Part shown: positions 1-8,974 of the stretch, piece after piece | How the letters are laid out: each line of letters begins with the position of its first letter | Position numbering within the stretch: position 1 is the stretch's first letter | Source: an uncultured Collinsella sp. | Lineage (GTDB): Bacteria; Actinomycetota; Coriobacteriia; Coriobacteriales; Coriobacteriaceae | Direction of reading: 5' to 3' | DNA: 64,000 nt | Assembly: GCA_934630735.1 (NCBI GenBank) | Contig: CAKTWK010000006.1 | Span: forward strand, 1 to 64,000 | The notes under the pieces: generated by a model | Database searches by the model: none | Seen by the model: only the letters and a program-made list of their open reading frames with translations | Told to the model about the DNA's origin: nothing | Translations under genes and position numbers: made by a program

Positions 1-807
1 CTCGAAGGAGACGGCGCTCGATACTAGGTATTGGTGGGCTTTTGCGATCTCGGCGATGACGGGGGCTGCCGCTGCGAGCCAGCCCAAGCGCCAGCCGGTC
101 ATAGCCCAAGGCTTGGAGAAGCTCTCGATGACCACTGTCTGCTCGCGTAGCTCCGGGTGGCGCTGGGCAAATCGCTCGTAGCCATCCACATAGACCAGGC
201 GGTTGTATACGTCGTCGCAGACCACGTAGATGCCCGCCCGCTCTGCCACGCGTGCCACGGCGTCGAGCGATGCCGCGTCGAGGATACAGCCCGTAGGATT
301 GTTGGGCGAGCAGATAACGATGGCCTTAGTCGCCGGTGTCACGCAGGCACGAAGTGCATCTTCATCAATCTGGAATTGCGCAGGCTCCGTATCCAAAAAG
401 ACCGCTTTGGCGTGATTGGCCACGACAATGCTCTCGTACAGTCCAAAGGCCGGCGTGGGGATAATGACCTCGTCGCCGGGGTTGAGCATAGCCATAAATG
501 TTGCCGATAGGGCCTCGGTCGCGCCGTCGGTCAGGATGACCTCATCGGCGGAAAACGCCAGGCCTGCGTCCCCCATGTAGGCAGACAGCGCCCCACGCAG
601 GGCGGGGCGACCGTTGTTGGGCGGATAGTGCGTGTCACCGCGGTCCAACGCGGCGGTCACCTCGGCGCTAATCACGTCGGGCGTGGGAAAATCGGGCTCG
701 CCGAGCGCGAGCGCGATGCACCCCGGATGCTGGGCGGCGAGTGCGTTGATCCGGCGGATACCGGAGGGCTTGAGCGTGGCAAGCGAGGTGTTCATAGGCA
801 GACGCAT
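1..807 (-). CDS. Class I/II PLP-dependent aminotransferase, 3' end outside the window
   Basis: Fold-type I aminotransferase that uses PLP to move an amino group from an amino acid to a 2-oxoacid in the cytoplasm. The 269 visible residues carry LALGEPDFPTP near the N-terminus, the SPNNPTG loop near residue 168, CDDVY, and SFSKPWAMTGWRLGW with the Schiff-base lysine at about residue 232. The start at 807 has an AAGGA site just upstream. The C-terminal third (roughly 120 residues) lies beyond the window edge. Substrate cannot be read from the sequence; aspartate/aromatic-type or MalY/PatB-like enzymes are possible. It is divergent from the gene at 901. Confidence 0.9.
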   Translation of the reverse strand, partial: MRLPMNTSLATLKPSGIRRINALAAQHPGCIALALGEPDFPTPDVISAEVTAALDRGDTHYPPNNGRPALRGALSAYMGDAGLAFSADEVILTDGATEALSATFMAMLNPGDEVIIPTPAFGLYESIVVANHAKAVFLDTEPAQFQIDEDALRACVTPATKAIVICSPNNPTGCILDAASLDAVARVAERAGIYVVCDDVYNRLVYVDGYERFAQRHPELREQTVVIESFSKPWAMTGWRLGWLAAAAPVIAEIAKAHQYLVSSAVSFE

Positions 808-900
808 GGCGTTCCTTTCGTAAGGGTTGCACTAGGATAGCGCGGCGAGGCGCCGTCAGACGGTGTAACCTAAACGGAAACGAGCCGGAAAGGAGATGGC

Positions 901-1557
901 ATGGAGACGATCGCACGCGGCGATAAGCCCAAAACGCTGCAAACCATTGCGTATATCAGTATTCCCAATAGCGCCGATCTTGAGTTTTTGCTCTGGGACC
1001 TGCAGGATGCCATCACGGCCTATGCCCGGCTTTCTGGCACCGCGCTCCCCCACCCGGTTGATTTGGAGGCGGATGATGCCGGCTGCGTTGCGGACGGCAT
1101 GGTGCTCGCTGTTGATGATGCATTTGATGATGAGGCGATGATCGCTGTCGAGCAGATACTCGATCGCTTTGGCGGTACGGGAACGCGTGTCTATGCCGTG
1201 ATTCGAGCCGCACAAGAGGGCGCTGAGCAGGCGCGTGGGGCCGCCATTCGTCTGCACAAGGCATGCGAGCGCCAGGGCCAATTGTGGTGTGGCGGCGTTG
1301 TCATCTGCGCCGGCAGCGGCATTGCGGCGCTTCGTCGCTCCCCGCGCATGGGACTCTTGCGGCGACCGTTTTCGGAGGCCATGGACAAGCTCGTGGGCGC
1401 CGTTCGCATGGGGTGTTCCGTCGAACACGCGCAGAAGCTCGGTGGCGCCGCAACGGGCGGCGTCGACACCGAAGGCACGGTGCGCGCCGAGCCCGCACTG
1501 CCCACACCAATCTGGCACGCCGTTATGAGACGTCTTGCCAAGCACTCAAACTGCTAA
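901..1557 (+). CDS. Hypothetical protein, possibly flavodoxin-like
   Basis: Not recognised with certainty. The 218-residue soluble protein starts after GGAAAGGAGATGGC, a good ribosome-binding site. Alternating hydrophobic strands and a Gly-rich turn (GGVVICAGSG, residues 131-140) followed by SPRMGLLRRP resemble NAD(P)H-dependent FMN reductase/flavodoxin-like proteins, but the usual N-terminal phosphate loop is not evident. No signal peptide or membrane segment. Its stop overlaps by 4 bp the stop of the convergent glycosylase gene, so there is no room for a terminator between them. The equally long antisense reading frame lacks a ribosome-binding site. Confidence 0.7.
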   Translation: METIARGDKPKTLQTIAYISIPNSADLEFLLWDLQDAITAYARLSGTALPHPVDLEADDAGCVADGMVLAVDDAFDDEAMIAVEQILDRFGGTGTRVYAVIRAAQEGAEQARGAAIRLHKACERQGQLWCGGVVICAGSGIAALRRSPRMGLLRRPFSEAMDKLVGAVRMGCSVEHAQKLGGAATGGVDTEGTVRAEPALPTPIWHAVMRRLAKHSNC

Positions 1558-2123
1558 ATCGAAGAAGCCCGCCAATCAGCGGCGCCGCTCCACCGCTCAA
1601 CAAGACGCTCCAGGCGCCAGGCGGCATTGGCGGGACTTGTCGAGGGCAGGACGATGGCAGGCAACCCGGTGCGTTCTTGTAGATAGCGCTTGTAGAGCCG
1701 GCCAGCTGTACCACCGTTGCATATCACCTGCTCAATGGGAGCTGCGTCGGTAATGCACTCGATATGTGCCGGCACAACGTTTTTGATGCTGGCGTCGCTC
1801 GAGCCCTTAATGTCGCAGCTCTCGATCACATCCCACAGGGCCACACCACCGTTCAGCAGCATGGCCCGCTTGGCGGCAATGGAGGCATCGAGCGTCGCGG
1901 GCTCACCGTTTGCCAAAGGGTCGCCCTCGTTGGGCGGCACGGGCGCACCAAGGCACGCGGCCATCACGCGCCAAAAGCGGTTCTGGGGATTACCGTAATA
2001 GAAGGCATTGGCGCGCGAAAGCACCGAGGGAAACGACCCCAGCACCAAAACGCGCGAGCGCTCGTCAAACACGGGCGCAAACCCATGCTCAATATGTTGA
2101 TAGCCCTCGTCGGACGCAGCCAT
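1554..2123 (-). CDS. DNA-deoxyinosine (hypoxanthine) glycosylase, UDG family 6-like
   Basis: Base-excision repair glycosylase expected to remove hypoxanthine or related deaminated bases from DNA. The 189 residues contain LGSFPSVLSR (about 27-36), YYGNPQNRFW (42-51) and a late STSPAN loop (161-166), the pattern of the HDG/Mug branch of the uracil-DNA glycosylase superfamily. Length is normal for the family. It lies 3 bp downstream of the GH13 gene on the same strand, so the two are probably co-transcribed although functionally unrelated. Exact substrate (hypoxanthine versus uracil in mismatches) cannot be settled from sequence. Confidence 0.82.
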   Translation of the reverse strand: MAASDEGYQHIEHGFAPVFDERSRVLVLGSFPSVLSRANAFYYGNPQNRFWRVMAACLGAPVPPNEGDPLANGEPATLDASIAAKRAMLLNGGVALWDVIESCDIKGSSDASIKNVVPAHIECITDAAPIEQVICNGGTAGRLYKRYLQERTGLPAIVLPSTSPANAAWRLERLVERWSGAADWRASSI

Positions 2124-2126
2124 GGC

Positions 2127-3503
2127 CTAGGCCCTCAGCAGATAACGCACCTCATAGGGTGCAAGCTCGAGGGTACCCGTAAGCTCGACCGTGGGCGCAT
2201 CGTCGGCAAGCAGGTCGACAAAGGAGCCGTTGAGCTCGCCGGCGCCAAAGGTGTAAGGCTCGTCCACGGCGTTCACCGCTACGAACAGCGTCGCGTCGTC
2301 GCAGGCGCGCTCGAACAGCAGCTGCTTATTCTGGATTACCACGTTGCGATAGGCACCGTAGTTGAGGGCACGGGCCGCCGCGTCGTCGGCCGAGCGAAGG
2401 TGCGCAAGCTGCGTGATGAACGCCGTCAGCTCGTTGGGCGCAGGCTCATCGAGCGCAGGGCGCAGCGCCCAGTCGCCATCGGGGCCGCCCTTTTCGCCAG
2501 CGATTCCCCACTCGCTGCCATAGTAGACGCACGGAATGCCCGGCATGCCAAAGAGCATGCCATAGGCGGGACGCAGGCACGACTTGTCGGTGAGGATGCT
2601 TGCCAGGCGCGGCACGTCGTGGTTGTCGACAAACGACAGCAGATGCTTGCCGCGGTAGATGCACCAGGGGTCGCCGCCAAACTGACGGTGTAGCGAGTGC
2701 GCGATCTCGAACATATTGACCGAGTTAAAGCTGGAGTACAGGCCCTTGTAACATTCGTAGTTGGTGCAGGAGTCGAGCATCTCGTCGTTGACAATCTGGT
2801 TGTAGTCGCCGTGAAGCGTCTCGCCGATCAGCACGAAGTCGGGCTTGAGCTCACGGGCAAAGGCGTGCAGGCGGCGCATAAAGTCGCGGTCGAGCATATA
2901 GGCAACGTCCAGGCGCAGGCCGTCGACGCCAAAGACCTCGGCCCAGTGACGCACGGACTCGAGCAGGTAATCGACCACGACGGGGTTTTGCAGGTTGAGC
3001 TTCACGAGCTCAAAATGGCCTTCCCAGCCCTCGTACCAAAAGCCGTCGCCATAGCAGGAGTCGCCGTCAAAGCTGATGTGGAACCAATCCTTGTAGGGCG
3101 AGTCCCACTTGCGCTCCTGCACGTCACGGAAGGCCCAAAAGCCACGACCGACGTGGTTGAAGACGGCGTCGAGCACCACGCGGATGCCGTGGGCATGCAG
3201 CGTCTCGCACACGGCGGCAAAGTCGGCATCCCCACCCAAGCGACGGTCGATATGGCGCAGGCTGCGCGTGTCGTAGCCATGGCTATCGGACTCGAGCGGC
3301 GGGTTGATGAGCACAGCGCCAACGCCGAGCTTCTGCAGGTAGTCGGCCCATTGGGCGATCTTCATGATGGGCGCATCGGGGTTGGGCGCGGCTTTGGCAG
3401 CCTGGGCGAGTTCATCCTCGGCAACGGGAGCGGCGTTTTCGCGCGGAGCTCCGCAAAAGCCCAGCGGATAGATCTGATAGAACGTCGTCTCGTATGCCCA
3501 CAT
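2127..3503 (-). CDS. GH13 alpha-amylase-family glycoside hydrolase
   Basis: Cytoplasmic alpha-glucan or oligosaccharide hydrolase of the GH13 clan; no signal peptide. Conserved regions appear in order: DAVFNHVG (112-119), DGLRLDVAYML with the nucleophile Asp199, LIGETLHGD with the acid/base Glu228, and FVDNHD with the stabilising Asp296, followed by GIPCVYYGSEWG. A small beta-domain closes the 458 residues. The start at 3503 follows GGGAGGTTGCT. The N-terminus (YQIYPLGFCGAP) resembles cyclomaltodextrinase/neopullulanase-like enzymes, but substrate is not decided by sequence. First gene of a two-gene unit with the glycosylase. Confidence 0.9.
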   Translation of the reverse strand: MWAYETTFYQIYPLGFCGAPRENAAPVAEDELAQAAKAAPNPDAPIMKIAQWADYLQKLGVGAVLINPPLESDSHGYDTRSLRHIDRRLGGDADFAAVCETLHAHGIRVVLDAVFNHVGRGFWAFRDVQERKWDSPYKDWFHISFDGDSCYGDGFWYEGWEGHFELVKLNLQNPVVVDYLLESVRHWAEVFGVDGLRLDVAYMLDRDFMRRLHAFARELKPDFVLIGETLHGDYNQIVNDEMLDSCTNYECYKGLYSSFNSVNMFEIAHSLHRQFGGDPWCIYRGKHLLSFVDNHDVPRLASILTDKSCLRPAYGMLFGMPGIPCVYYGSEWGIAGEKGGPDGDWALRPALDEPAPNELTAFITQLAHLRSADDAAARALNYGAYRNVVIQNKQLLFERACDDATLFVAVNAVDEPYTFGAGELNGSFVDLLADDAPTVELTGTLELAPYEVRYLLRA

Positions 3504-3574
3504 AGCAACCTCCCGGTAAGCTCAACACAACGACATCCATTGTATGCCCAGCTTGTATCCTCTCCCCCAAAATA

Positions 3575-3641
3575 AGTTGCGGTGGAATAGTTCCTGCTTG
3601 GGCCTTCAGAGGCCTTAAACAGGAACTATTTCACCGCAACT
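3575..3641. repeat. 67-bp palindromic repeat, AGTTGCGGTG family, copy 1
   Basis: Near-perfect inverted repeat whose 22-base arms begin AGTTGCGGTGGAATA and end TATTTCACCGCAACT, with an inner GGCCT/AGGCC hairpin. It lies between two minus-strand genes. A second 67-bp copy is at 48857-48923. The outer arms are conserved while the inner arms differ in a compensatory way. Confidence 0.85.
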
Positions 3642-3656
3642 GATGAGGGGACGTGA

Positions 3657-4853
3657 TTAGGCGACGGGCTTTGCGCGGCGGATGGCTGGGAACAGTACGG
3701 TGATGGCGAGGATGACGCCCACGACAGTTATCGTGCCGCCTGCGTAGCCGATCCAGGCGATACCGGGACCCGAAACCACGGCGCCACCGATTGCGGTGCC
3801 CGTGCCGATACCCAGATTGAACAGACCCGAGAAGATCGACATGGCGACGGCCGACGAGTCTGCCGGCGTGTACTTGATGAGCTCGGCCTGAAACGCCACG
3901 TTAAAGGCCGTGGAGCAGCAGCCCCATAGCGCGCAAACAGCGAGAACGGCGACGAGCGACGGTGCAACCGGACCCATGAGCAGCAGAGCCACCGGCACGC
4001 CGGAGAGCGTAATCGCGAGAAACGGGAACCGGTGCCCATCGAACAAGCGACCGAACAGCCAGCTGCCCACCAGACCGGAGAAGCCAAACGCCGTCAGCGT
4101 CATGGTGATGGCGCCCGCGTCAACGTGCGCGACCTGCGCCAGGAACGGCTCGATATAGCTGTAACCCGTATAATAGCCGGTCGCCATAAAGACCGTGACC
4201 GCGTAGAGCGCGACCAGGAACGGGTTCTTGAGCAGCTCGGGCAGCTGTTTGAGCGTAAAGCGCTCGCCCACCGGCATGGCCGGGAACACCGCGGCCTGGT
4301 AGACGACCGCGACAGCCGAGAGGGCCCCGACCACGGCGAATGTCATGCGCCAGCCCACGGCCAGCCCGATGGCGCGGCCGATCGGCAGGCCAAAGATCTG
4401 CGCGATGGACGAGCCCGTAGCGATCATGCTGATGGCGAGCGCCCCGTGGCGACTGTCGACCAGGCGCGAGGCCATGATCGAGGCGACCGACCAGAACACG
4501 GCATGCGCGCAGGCGACCACCAGACGCGCGCAAACCAAAATAGGATAGGTAGGCGCCACGGCGGACAGGAACTGGCCCAGCGAGAACACGGCAAGCACGC
4601 CGAGCAGCATACGCTTGAACTCGAAGCGCGAGGCGAACACCATAAGCGGCAACGACAGCAGCATGACGCTCCAGGCGTAGACCGAGATCATAATGCCGGC
4701 CTGGGCCTCGGTGAGCGAGAACGACGCGGCAATATCAGTCAGAAGGCCGATGGGCATGAACTCAGACGTGTTGAATACGAACGCGCAACAGGCGAGCCCG
4801 ATAAGCGGGAGCCACTGCTTGAGTGAGATGCCATCTTGTCTTGCCTGAGCCAT
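3657..4853 (-). CDS. MFS transporter, DHA1-type sugar/drug exporter-like
   Basis: Major facilitator superfamily membrane protein of 398 residues with about 12 hydrophobic helices. The first helix segment (LACCAFVFNTSEFMPIGLL) and the helix 2-3 stretch ending VFASRFEFKRM match the AraJ/SotB/YdhP-type DHA1 exporters, probably proton-coupled efflux of sugars or drugs. I chose the ATG at 4853, preceded by GGAGAGGTTTTCCTAT; an upstream in-frame extension of 32 residues is polar, crosses the feoAB terminator hairpin and has no ribosome-binding site. Substrate unknown. Confidence 0.86.
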   Translation of the reverse strand: MAQARQDGISLKQWLPLIGLACCAFVFNTSEFMPIGLLTDIAASFSLTEAQAGIMISVYAWSVMLLSLPLMVFASRFEFKRMLLGVLAVFSLGQFLSAVAPTYPILVCARLVVACAHAVFWSVASIMASRLVDSRHGALAISMIATGSSIAQIFGLPIGRAIGLAVGWRMTFAVVGALSAVAVVYQAAVFPAMPVGERFTLKQLPELLKNPFLVALYAVTVFMATGYYTGYSYIEPFLAQVAHVDAGAITMTLTAFGFSGLVGSWLFGRLFDGHRFPFLAITLSGVPVALLLMGPVAPSLVAVLAVCALWGCCSTAFNVAFQAELIKYTPADSSAVAMSIFSGLFNLGIGTGTAIGGAVVSGPGIAWIGYAGGTITVVGVILAITVLFPAIRRAKPVA

Positions 4854-4902
4854 ATAGGAAAACCTCTCCGATTGTCTTGAGCGGTGGGCGATTATATAGC
4901 AA

Positions 4903-4937
4903 CGGTCCCGCATCTGTTGCTGACGGATGCGGGACCG
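4903..4937 (-). terminator. Rho-independent terminator downstream of feoAB
   Basis: A 12-bp perfect GC-rich stem (CGGTCCCGCATC) with an 11-base loop, followed on the minus strand by TTGCTATATAAT. The weak U-tract makes it a plausible rather than certain terminator separating feoAB from the MFS gene. Confidence 0.6.
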
Positions 4938-4978
4938 AAAATAACTCAATACACAGAGGTTGCGCCGTCAATAAATGA

Positions 4979-7339
4979 CTAAGCCAACCCCAGCAATATA
5001 CCCGCCGAATGCACGACAAACGCCATGATCCAGGCGACCGTCACCTGAAACGCGAACACGGCAACGGCATAGCGCGCGCCCAGCTCGCTCTTGACGGCGC
5101 CGATGGACGCCACGCAGGGCGGGTACAGCAGCGTAAAGACCAGGAACACGTAAGCGGTAAACGGCGAAAACATAGTTGACAGCACCGCGGGAGAGGTTGC
5201 GCCCAAAAGCACCGTGAGCGTCGAGATGACGCTCTCCTTGGCAATGAGCCCCGTGACGAGTGCCGTCGAGGCGCGCCAGTCGCCAAACCCAAGCGGCGCC
5301 AGCACCGGCGCGATAATGCTACCCAAGCCAGCAAGTAGACTCTGCGACTGATCGGCGACCACATTAAAGCGGATATCGAACGTCTGAAGGAACCAGATGA
5401 CCACCGTAGCGGCAAAGATAATGGTAAAGGCCTTGGTAATAAAGTCCTTGGCCTTATCCCATGCCAGCATCACCGTCGTCTTGACGCTCGGCAGGCGGTA
5501 ATTGGGGAGCTCCATGATAAACGGCACCGGGTCGCCCTTAAATGCCGTGCGGTTGAGCACCAAAGCCGCGATGCAACCAACCGCAATACCAATCAGATAG
5601 AGCGAGACCATGGCGGGAACCGTCACCTGTGGGAAAAACGCCCCGCACAGCAGACCATAGACCGGCAACTTGGCCGAGCAGCTCATGAACGGCGTGAGCA
5701 TGACCGTCATCTTGCGGTCGTGCTCGGATGGGAGCGTACGGGTCGACATGATAGCCGGCACGGTGCAGCCAAAACCGACGAGCATGGGCACAAAGCTGCG
5801 GCCCGACAGGCCAAAGCGACGCAGCACCTTATCCATGACAAAGGCCACGCGCGCCATGTATCCGGAGTCTTCCAGAATGGAGAGGAACAAGAAGAGCACG
5901 ACGATAATCGGCAGGAAGGTCAGTACGCTGCCCACGCCCGTAAGCACGCCGTCGACAGCCAGCGAGCGCACCACGTCGTTGGTGCCGAACGCCTTGAGAC
6001 CCGCATCGGCCGAGGCGATGATGACCGCGATGCCGTCCTCCATGAGTCCCTGCAGCGCCGCGCCGATCACGCCAAACGTCAGCCAAAAGACGAGGCCCAT
6101 GATCACCAGGAACGCCGGAATGGCCGTGTAGCGACCCGTCAGGATGCGGTCGATCTTGACGGAGCGCACGTGCTCGCGGCTCTCATGCGGCTTGACGACG
6201 CAGCGCCCGCACACGTCGCCGATAAAGCTAAAGCGCATATCGGCCAGCGCGGACAGGCGGTCGGTGCCGGCTTCGCCCTCCATCTGGGTAATGATGTGCT
6301 CGATGGCGTCGAGCTCGTTGCGATCCAGGTGAAGCGCCTCGGTCACCAGCTCGTCGCCCTCAACCAGCTTGGTCGCCGCAAAACGCACCGGGATATGCGC
6401 CGTCGCGGCATGGTCCTCGATAAGGTTGGCGATGCCGTGAATGCAGCGATGCAGCGCGCCGCCGTCTGGACCATCGGGCGCGCAGAAGTCCAGGCGACCG
6501 GGGCGCTCGCGGAACCGCGCCACGTGCAAGGCATGATCCACCAACTCGCCGATGCCCTCGTTGCGGGCAGCGCTAATGGGGACAACAGGCACGCCCAACA
6601 GGCTCTCGAGCAGGTTGACGTCCACGGCGCCGCCGTTGGCCGTCACCTCGTCCATCATGTTGAGCGCGATGACCATGGGGCGGTCGAGCTCCATAAGCTG
6701 CAGCGTCAGGTACAGGTTACGCTCGATGTTGGTGGCGTCGATGATATCGATGATGGCGTCGGGATTTTCGTCCAAGATGAATTGGCGGCTGACGATCTCT
6801 TCGCCCGTGTACGGCGACAGCGAATAGATGCCGGGCAGGTCGGTAACGCTTGCCTCGGGGTGGTTGCGGATGGTGCCATCTTTGCGGTCGACCGTCACGC
6901 CGGGAAAGTTACCGACGTGCTGGTTGGAGCCCGTCAGCTGGTTGAATAGCGTGGTCTTGCCGCAGTTTTGGTTGCCGGCGAGAGCAAAATGCAGCGGTGC
7001 GCCCTCGGGCACGGCCGTTTTTGCCGCACGGGGCGAATACGTCCCCTCGCCCAGTGCCGGGTGCTCCGTCGTGCCGATTGCGGCGTTAGCGCGCGGACCC
7101 GTATCTGTGTCGTGAACACCTACGAGCTCGATGCGAGCGGCGTCGTCCTTGCGCAGCGTCAACTCGTAGCCGCGCAGGCGAATCTCGAGCGGGTCGCCCA
7201 TAGGGGCGTACTTCATCATGGTGACTTCGGTGCCCGGCGTTAGGCCCATGTCCAAAATATGCTGTCGGAGTGCCTGATCGTCCGATGCCACCGATGCGAC
7301 AACGGCGTCCTTTCCAATCTCGAGTGTATCGAGCTTCAC
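4979..7339 (-). CDS. feoB: Fused FeoA-FeoB ferrous iron transporter
   Basis: Main Fe2+ uptake permease of the inner membrane. Residues 1-75 form a FeoA SH3-like domain. After a linker comes the G domain with G1 GNQNCGKT (122-129), a DLPG G3 (167-170) and an NMMD G4, then the helical GDI-like region and a C-terminal permease with two Gate-type repeats (for example FLFLSILEDSGYMARVAFVMD and FGCTVPAIM). At 786 residues it equals FeoA plus FeoB. No separate feoA or feoC is nearby. The start follows AAAGGATGAGCG. A possible DtxR-type operator is just upstream. Confidence 0.95.
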   Translation of the reverse strand: MKLDTLEIGKDAVVASVASDDQALRQHILDMGLTPGTEVTMMKYAPMGDPLEIRLRGYELTLRKDDAARIELVGVHDTDTGPRANAAIGTTEHPALGEGTYSPRAAKTAVPEGAPLHFALAGNQNCGKTTLFNQLTGSNQHVGNFPGVTVDRKDGTIRNHPEASVTDLPGIYSLSPYTGEEIVSRQFILDENPDAIIDIIDATNIERNLYLTLQLMELDRPMVIALNMMDEVTANGGAVDVNLLESLLGVPVVPISAARNEGIGELVDHALHVARFRERPGRLDFCAPDGPDGGALHRCIHGIANLIEDHAATAHIPVRFAATKLVEGDELVTEALHLDRNELDAIEHIITQMEGEAGTDRLSALADMRFSFIGDVCGRCVVKPHESREHVRSVKIDRILTGRYTAIPAFLVIMGLVFWLTFGVIGAALQGLMEDGIAVIIASADAGLKAFGTNDVVRSLAVDGVLTGVGSVLTFLPIIVVLFLFLSILEDSGYMARVAFVMDKVLRRFGLSGRSFVPMLVGFGCTVPAIMSTRTLPSEHDRKMTVMLTPFMSCSAKLPVYGLLCGAFFPQVTVPAMVSLYLIGIAVGCIAALVLNRTAFKGDPVPFIMELPNYRLPSVKTTVMLAWDKAKDFITKAFTIIFAATVVIWFLQTFDIRFNVVADQSQSLLAGLGSIIAPVLAPLGFGDWRASTALVTGLIAKESVISTLTVLLGATSPAVLSTMFSPFTAYVFLVFTLLYPPCVASIGAVKSELGARYAVAVFAFQVTVAWIMAFVVHSAGILLGLA

Positions 7340-7363
7340 GCGCTCATCCTTTCGTTAGACGCG

Positions 7364-7390
7364 GTTAACCGTTTACCGGGGCTAACCAAC
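7364..7390 (-). promoter_or_regulatory. Possible DtxR/IdeR-type iron box upstream of feoAB
   Basis: About 25 bp upstream of the feoAB start the minus strand reads GTTGGTTAGCCCCGGTAAAC followed by GGTTAACC. One half matches the DtxR/IdeR consensus half-site (GGTTAGCC) well and the other half is weak. Iron repression of feo through a DtxR-family protein would be expected in Actinobacteria. No regulator gene is in the window. Confidence 0.35.
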
Positions 7391-7460
7391 TCGTAACGAC
7401 AAATGATAGCGCTCTGAACTATTTTATAAAGTCAAATACCGATGTTTACCTGCGCAAACT

Positions 7461-7781
7461 TTATGCGGTGCGCCCCGAAAGCTCTTTGCGCATACCGCTC
7501 AGCGAGATCGAAATGGAACCCGACCGCGCGGTAGCAGTGAGTCGATCACCCTCAACCGACCCCGTGCATGTAAAGGGCGCCTTGCCCATCAAGACGTGGG
7601 AGATAGTACCCGAGAGCTCAAAGAAATCGCCCTCAGCGCGGGCACCCGAGAGAGCGATATTGAGACCCTTGACGTTTAGTACTGCCCTGAGCGCGCCGTT
7701 CACCCCATGTGAAAACGTCACCTCGCCGCGCTTGCTCCCCACCGGCGTCTGGGCCAAAACCACATACGTACCCTCAAGCAT
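7461..7781 (-). CDS. Small beta-rich hypothetical protein
   Basis: A 106-residue soluble protein with regularly alternating beta-strand-like segments (TYVVLAQTPVGSKRGEVTF and FTCTGSVEGDRLTATAR), compatible with a small beta-barrel such as lipocalin-like or FMN-reductase-associated domains. No catalytic motif is visible. The start at 7781 follows GAGGAGGAGCC; a 12-residue upstream extension is less likely. Monocistronic by position: feoAB starts about 120 bp downstream and the esterase lies upstream on the same strand. Function unknown. Confidence 0.65.
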   Translation of the reverse strand: MLEGTYVVLAQTPVGSKRGEVTFSHGVNGALRAVLNVKGLNIALSGARAEGDFFELSGTISHVLMGKAPFTCTGSVEGDRLTATARSGSISISLSGMRKELSGRTA

Positions 7782-7828
7782 GGCTCCTCCTCTAAGCAGA
7801 CTTTTTGAAACGGGCAAGTAGTCTACTT

Positions 7829-8728
7829 TTACATATGGCGTTCCAGGAAGCGGAAGGCCAGGCGGATCCAGGGACGGACGGAAACCTGCTTGTCCTCGTT
7901 GTCGACCGCGGTATTGGCGTTGCCGAGCGAAAGGCCGTGGCCACCCTGGTCAAAGACGTGCATCTCGCATGCAACACCCTCCTCGGCCATGCGCTGCGCA
8001 AACGGGTAGACCTGCGCGACCGGCGCCGTCTTATCGTCCGAAACGCCCCACACAAAGGTCGGAGGCATCTGGCGCGAAACGTGCGTGGTAGGGCAAATGT
8101 CGGTCAGGTGCTCATCGGTCGCCTCGCCGCCCGTCACCATCGACAGATAGTCGTTGAGCAAATCGCGCCCTGTCTTGCCGCCCGTCTTGGGCACGCGCAG
8201 GTCGATGCGCGGGTCACGCGTCTGCATATCGCGCACATAGGCAAGGTCGAGCAACGGATAGCCCAGCACCACGGCGTCGGGACGAATATCCTCCGGACGA
8301 GCCCCGGCAAGGCCCGCGAAGGGTCCGGTCTTCCACTGCGTTGCCAACGAGGCGCAGATCATGCCGCCCGCCGAGAAACCCACGATGCACACGCGCTTGG
8401 GATCGACATGCCACTCGTCGGCGTTGGCGCGCACGGTAGCGACCATCTTGGCGAGGTCCGCCTGCGGGTGCGGAAAGCTCACGTCGCCCGTGGCGCTCGT
8501 CACATAGTTGAGCACAAAGGCCTGGTAGCCGCGGTCCAAAAACGCAAACGCCACCGGGTCCTGCTCGTGCGGAGCGATATGCGTAAACCCGCCTCCGCCG
8601 CAGATGATCACCGCGGGGCGGCGGCCATTGGGCTTGTCGGGCAGCGGCTCGGCACCCAGATACGTAAACGTCGCCGGATAATCCTCGGTCGGCTCCTCGC
8701 CCCACAGCGCATGGTTCTCAATAATCAT
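7829..8728 (-). CDS. Alpha/beta hydrolase, esterase/lipase (acetylxylan-esterase-like)
   Basis: Cytoplasmic carboxylesterase of the alpha/beta hydrolase fold, 299 residues. The oxyanion region is ICGGGGF (42-48), the nucleophile elbow is GFSAGG with Ser119, and the late DQGGHGLSLG supplies the catalytic His. The pattern resembles BD-FAE/Axe-type deacetylases in carbohydrate clusters. The true start is the ATG at 8728 with CGGAGGGAGCACCT upstream; the reading frame stays open far upstream, but that part is antisense to the PTS gene. Substrate not assignable. Confidence 0.87.
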   Translation of the reverse strand: MIIENHALWGEEPTEDYPATFTYLGAEPLPDKPNGRRPAVIICGGGGFTHIAPHEQDPVAFAFLDRGYQAFVLNYVTSATGDVSFPHPQADLAKMVATVRANADEWHVDPKRVCIVGFSAGGMICASLATQWKTGPFAGLAGARPEDIRPDAVVLGYPLLDLAYVRDMQTRDPRIDLRVPKTGGKTGRDLLNDYLSMVTGGEATDEHLTDICPTTHVSRQMPPTFVWGVSDDKTAPVAQVYPFAQRMAEEGVACEMHVFDQGGHGLSLGNANTAVDNEDKQVSVRPWIRLAFRFLERHM

Positions 8729-8914
8729 AGGTGCTCCCTCCGTGCGATTCGTGCGCACTCGTTTTTCGCACCTTAGCGTACCCCACTTGAGCCCGCGGCG
8801 CAGAAACACCCCCGCAATAAGTTGGCCTTCAACTGATATATCACAAAATCGCTGTTCAGAGGTATCGTTGGGCAGCGTAAAATAGGAGCGCTGACCGTGC
8901 TGGGAAACACGTAC

Positions 8915-8924
8915 GAAACGTTTC
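8915..8924. promoter_or_regulatory. Perfect LacI-family-type operator core upstream of the PTS IIA gene
   Basis: GAAACGTTTC is a perfect 10-bp palindrome in the LacI/GalR family operator style, 50 bp upstream of the IIA start. The same decamer recurs at 9621-9630. No LacI-family gene is in the window, so the regulator is unknown. Confidence 0.5.
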
Positions 8925-8974
8925 CGGCAAACCACACGCGTGCAACATGCACGCCTGATACGTTGGAGGCATCT

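Noticed and set aside
856-1545. A 229-codon minus-strand frame opposite the gene at 901
   Set aside because: It lacks a ribosome-binding site and recognisable domains; the plus-strand frame has both a good site and a folded-protein pattern.
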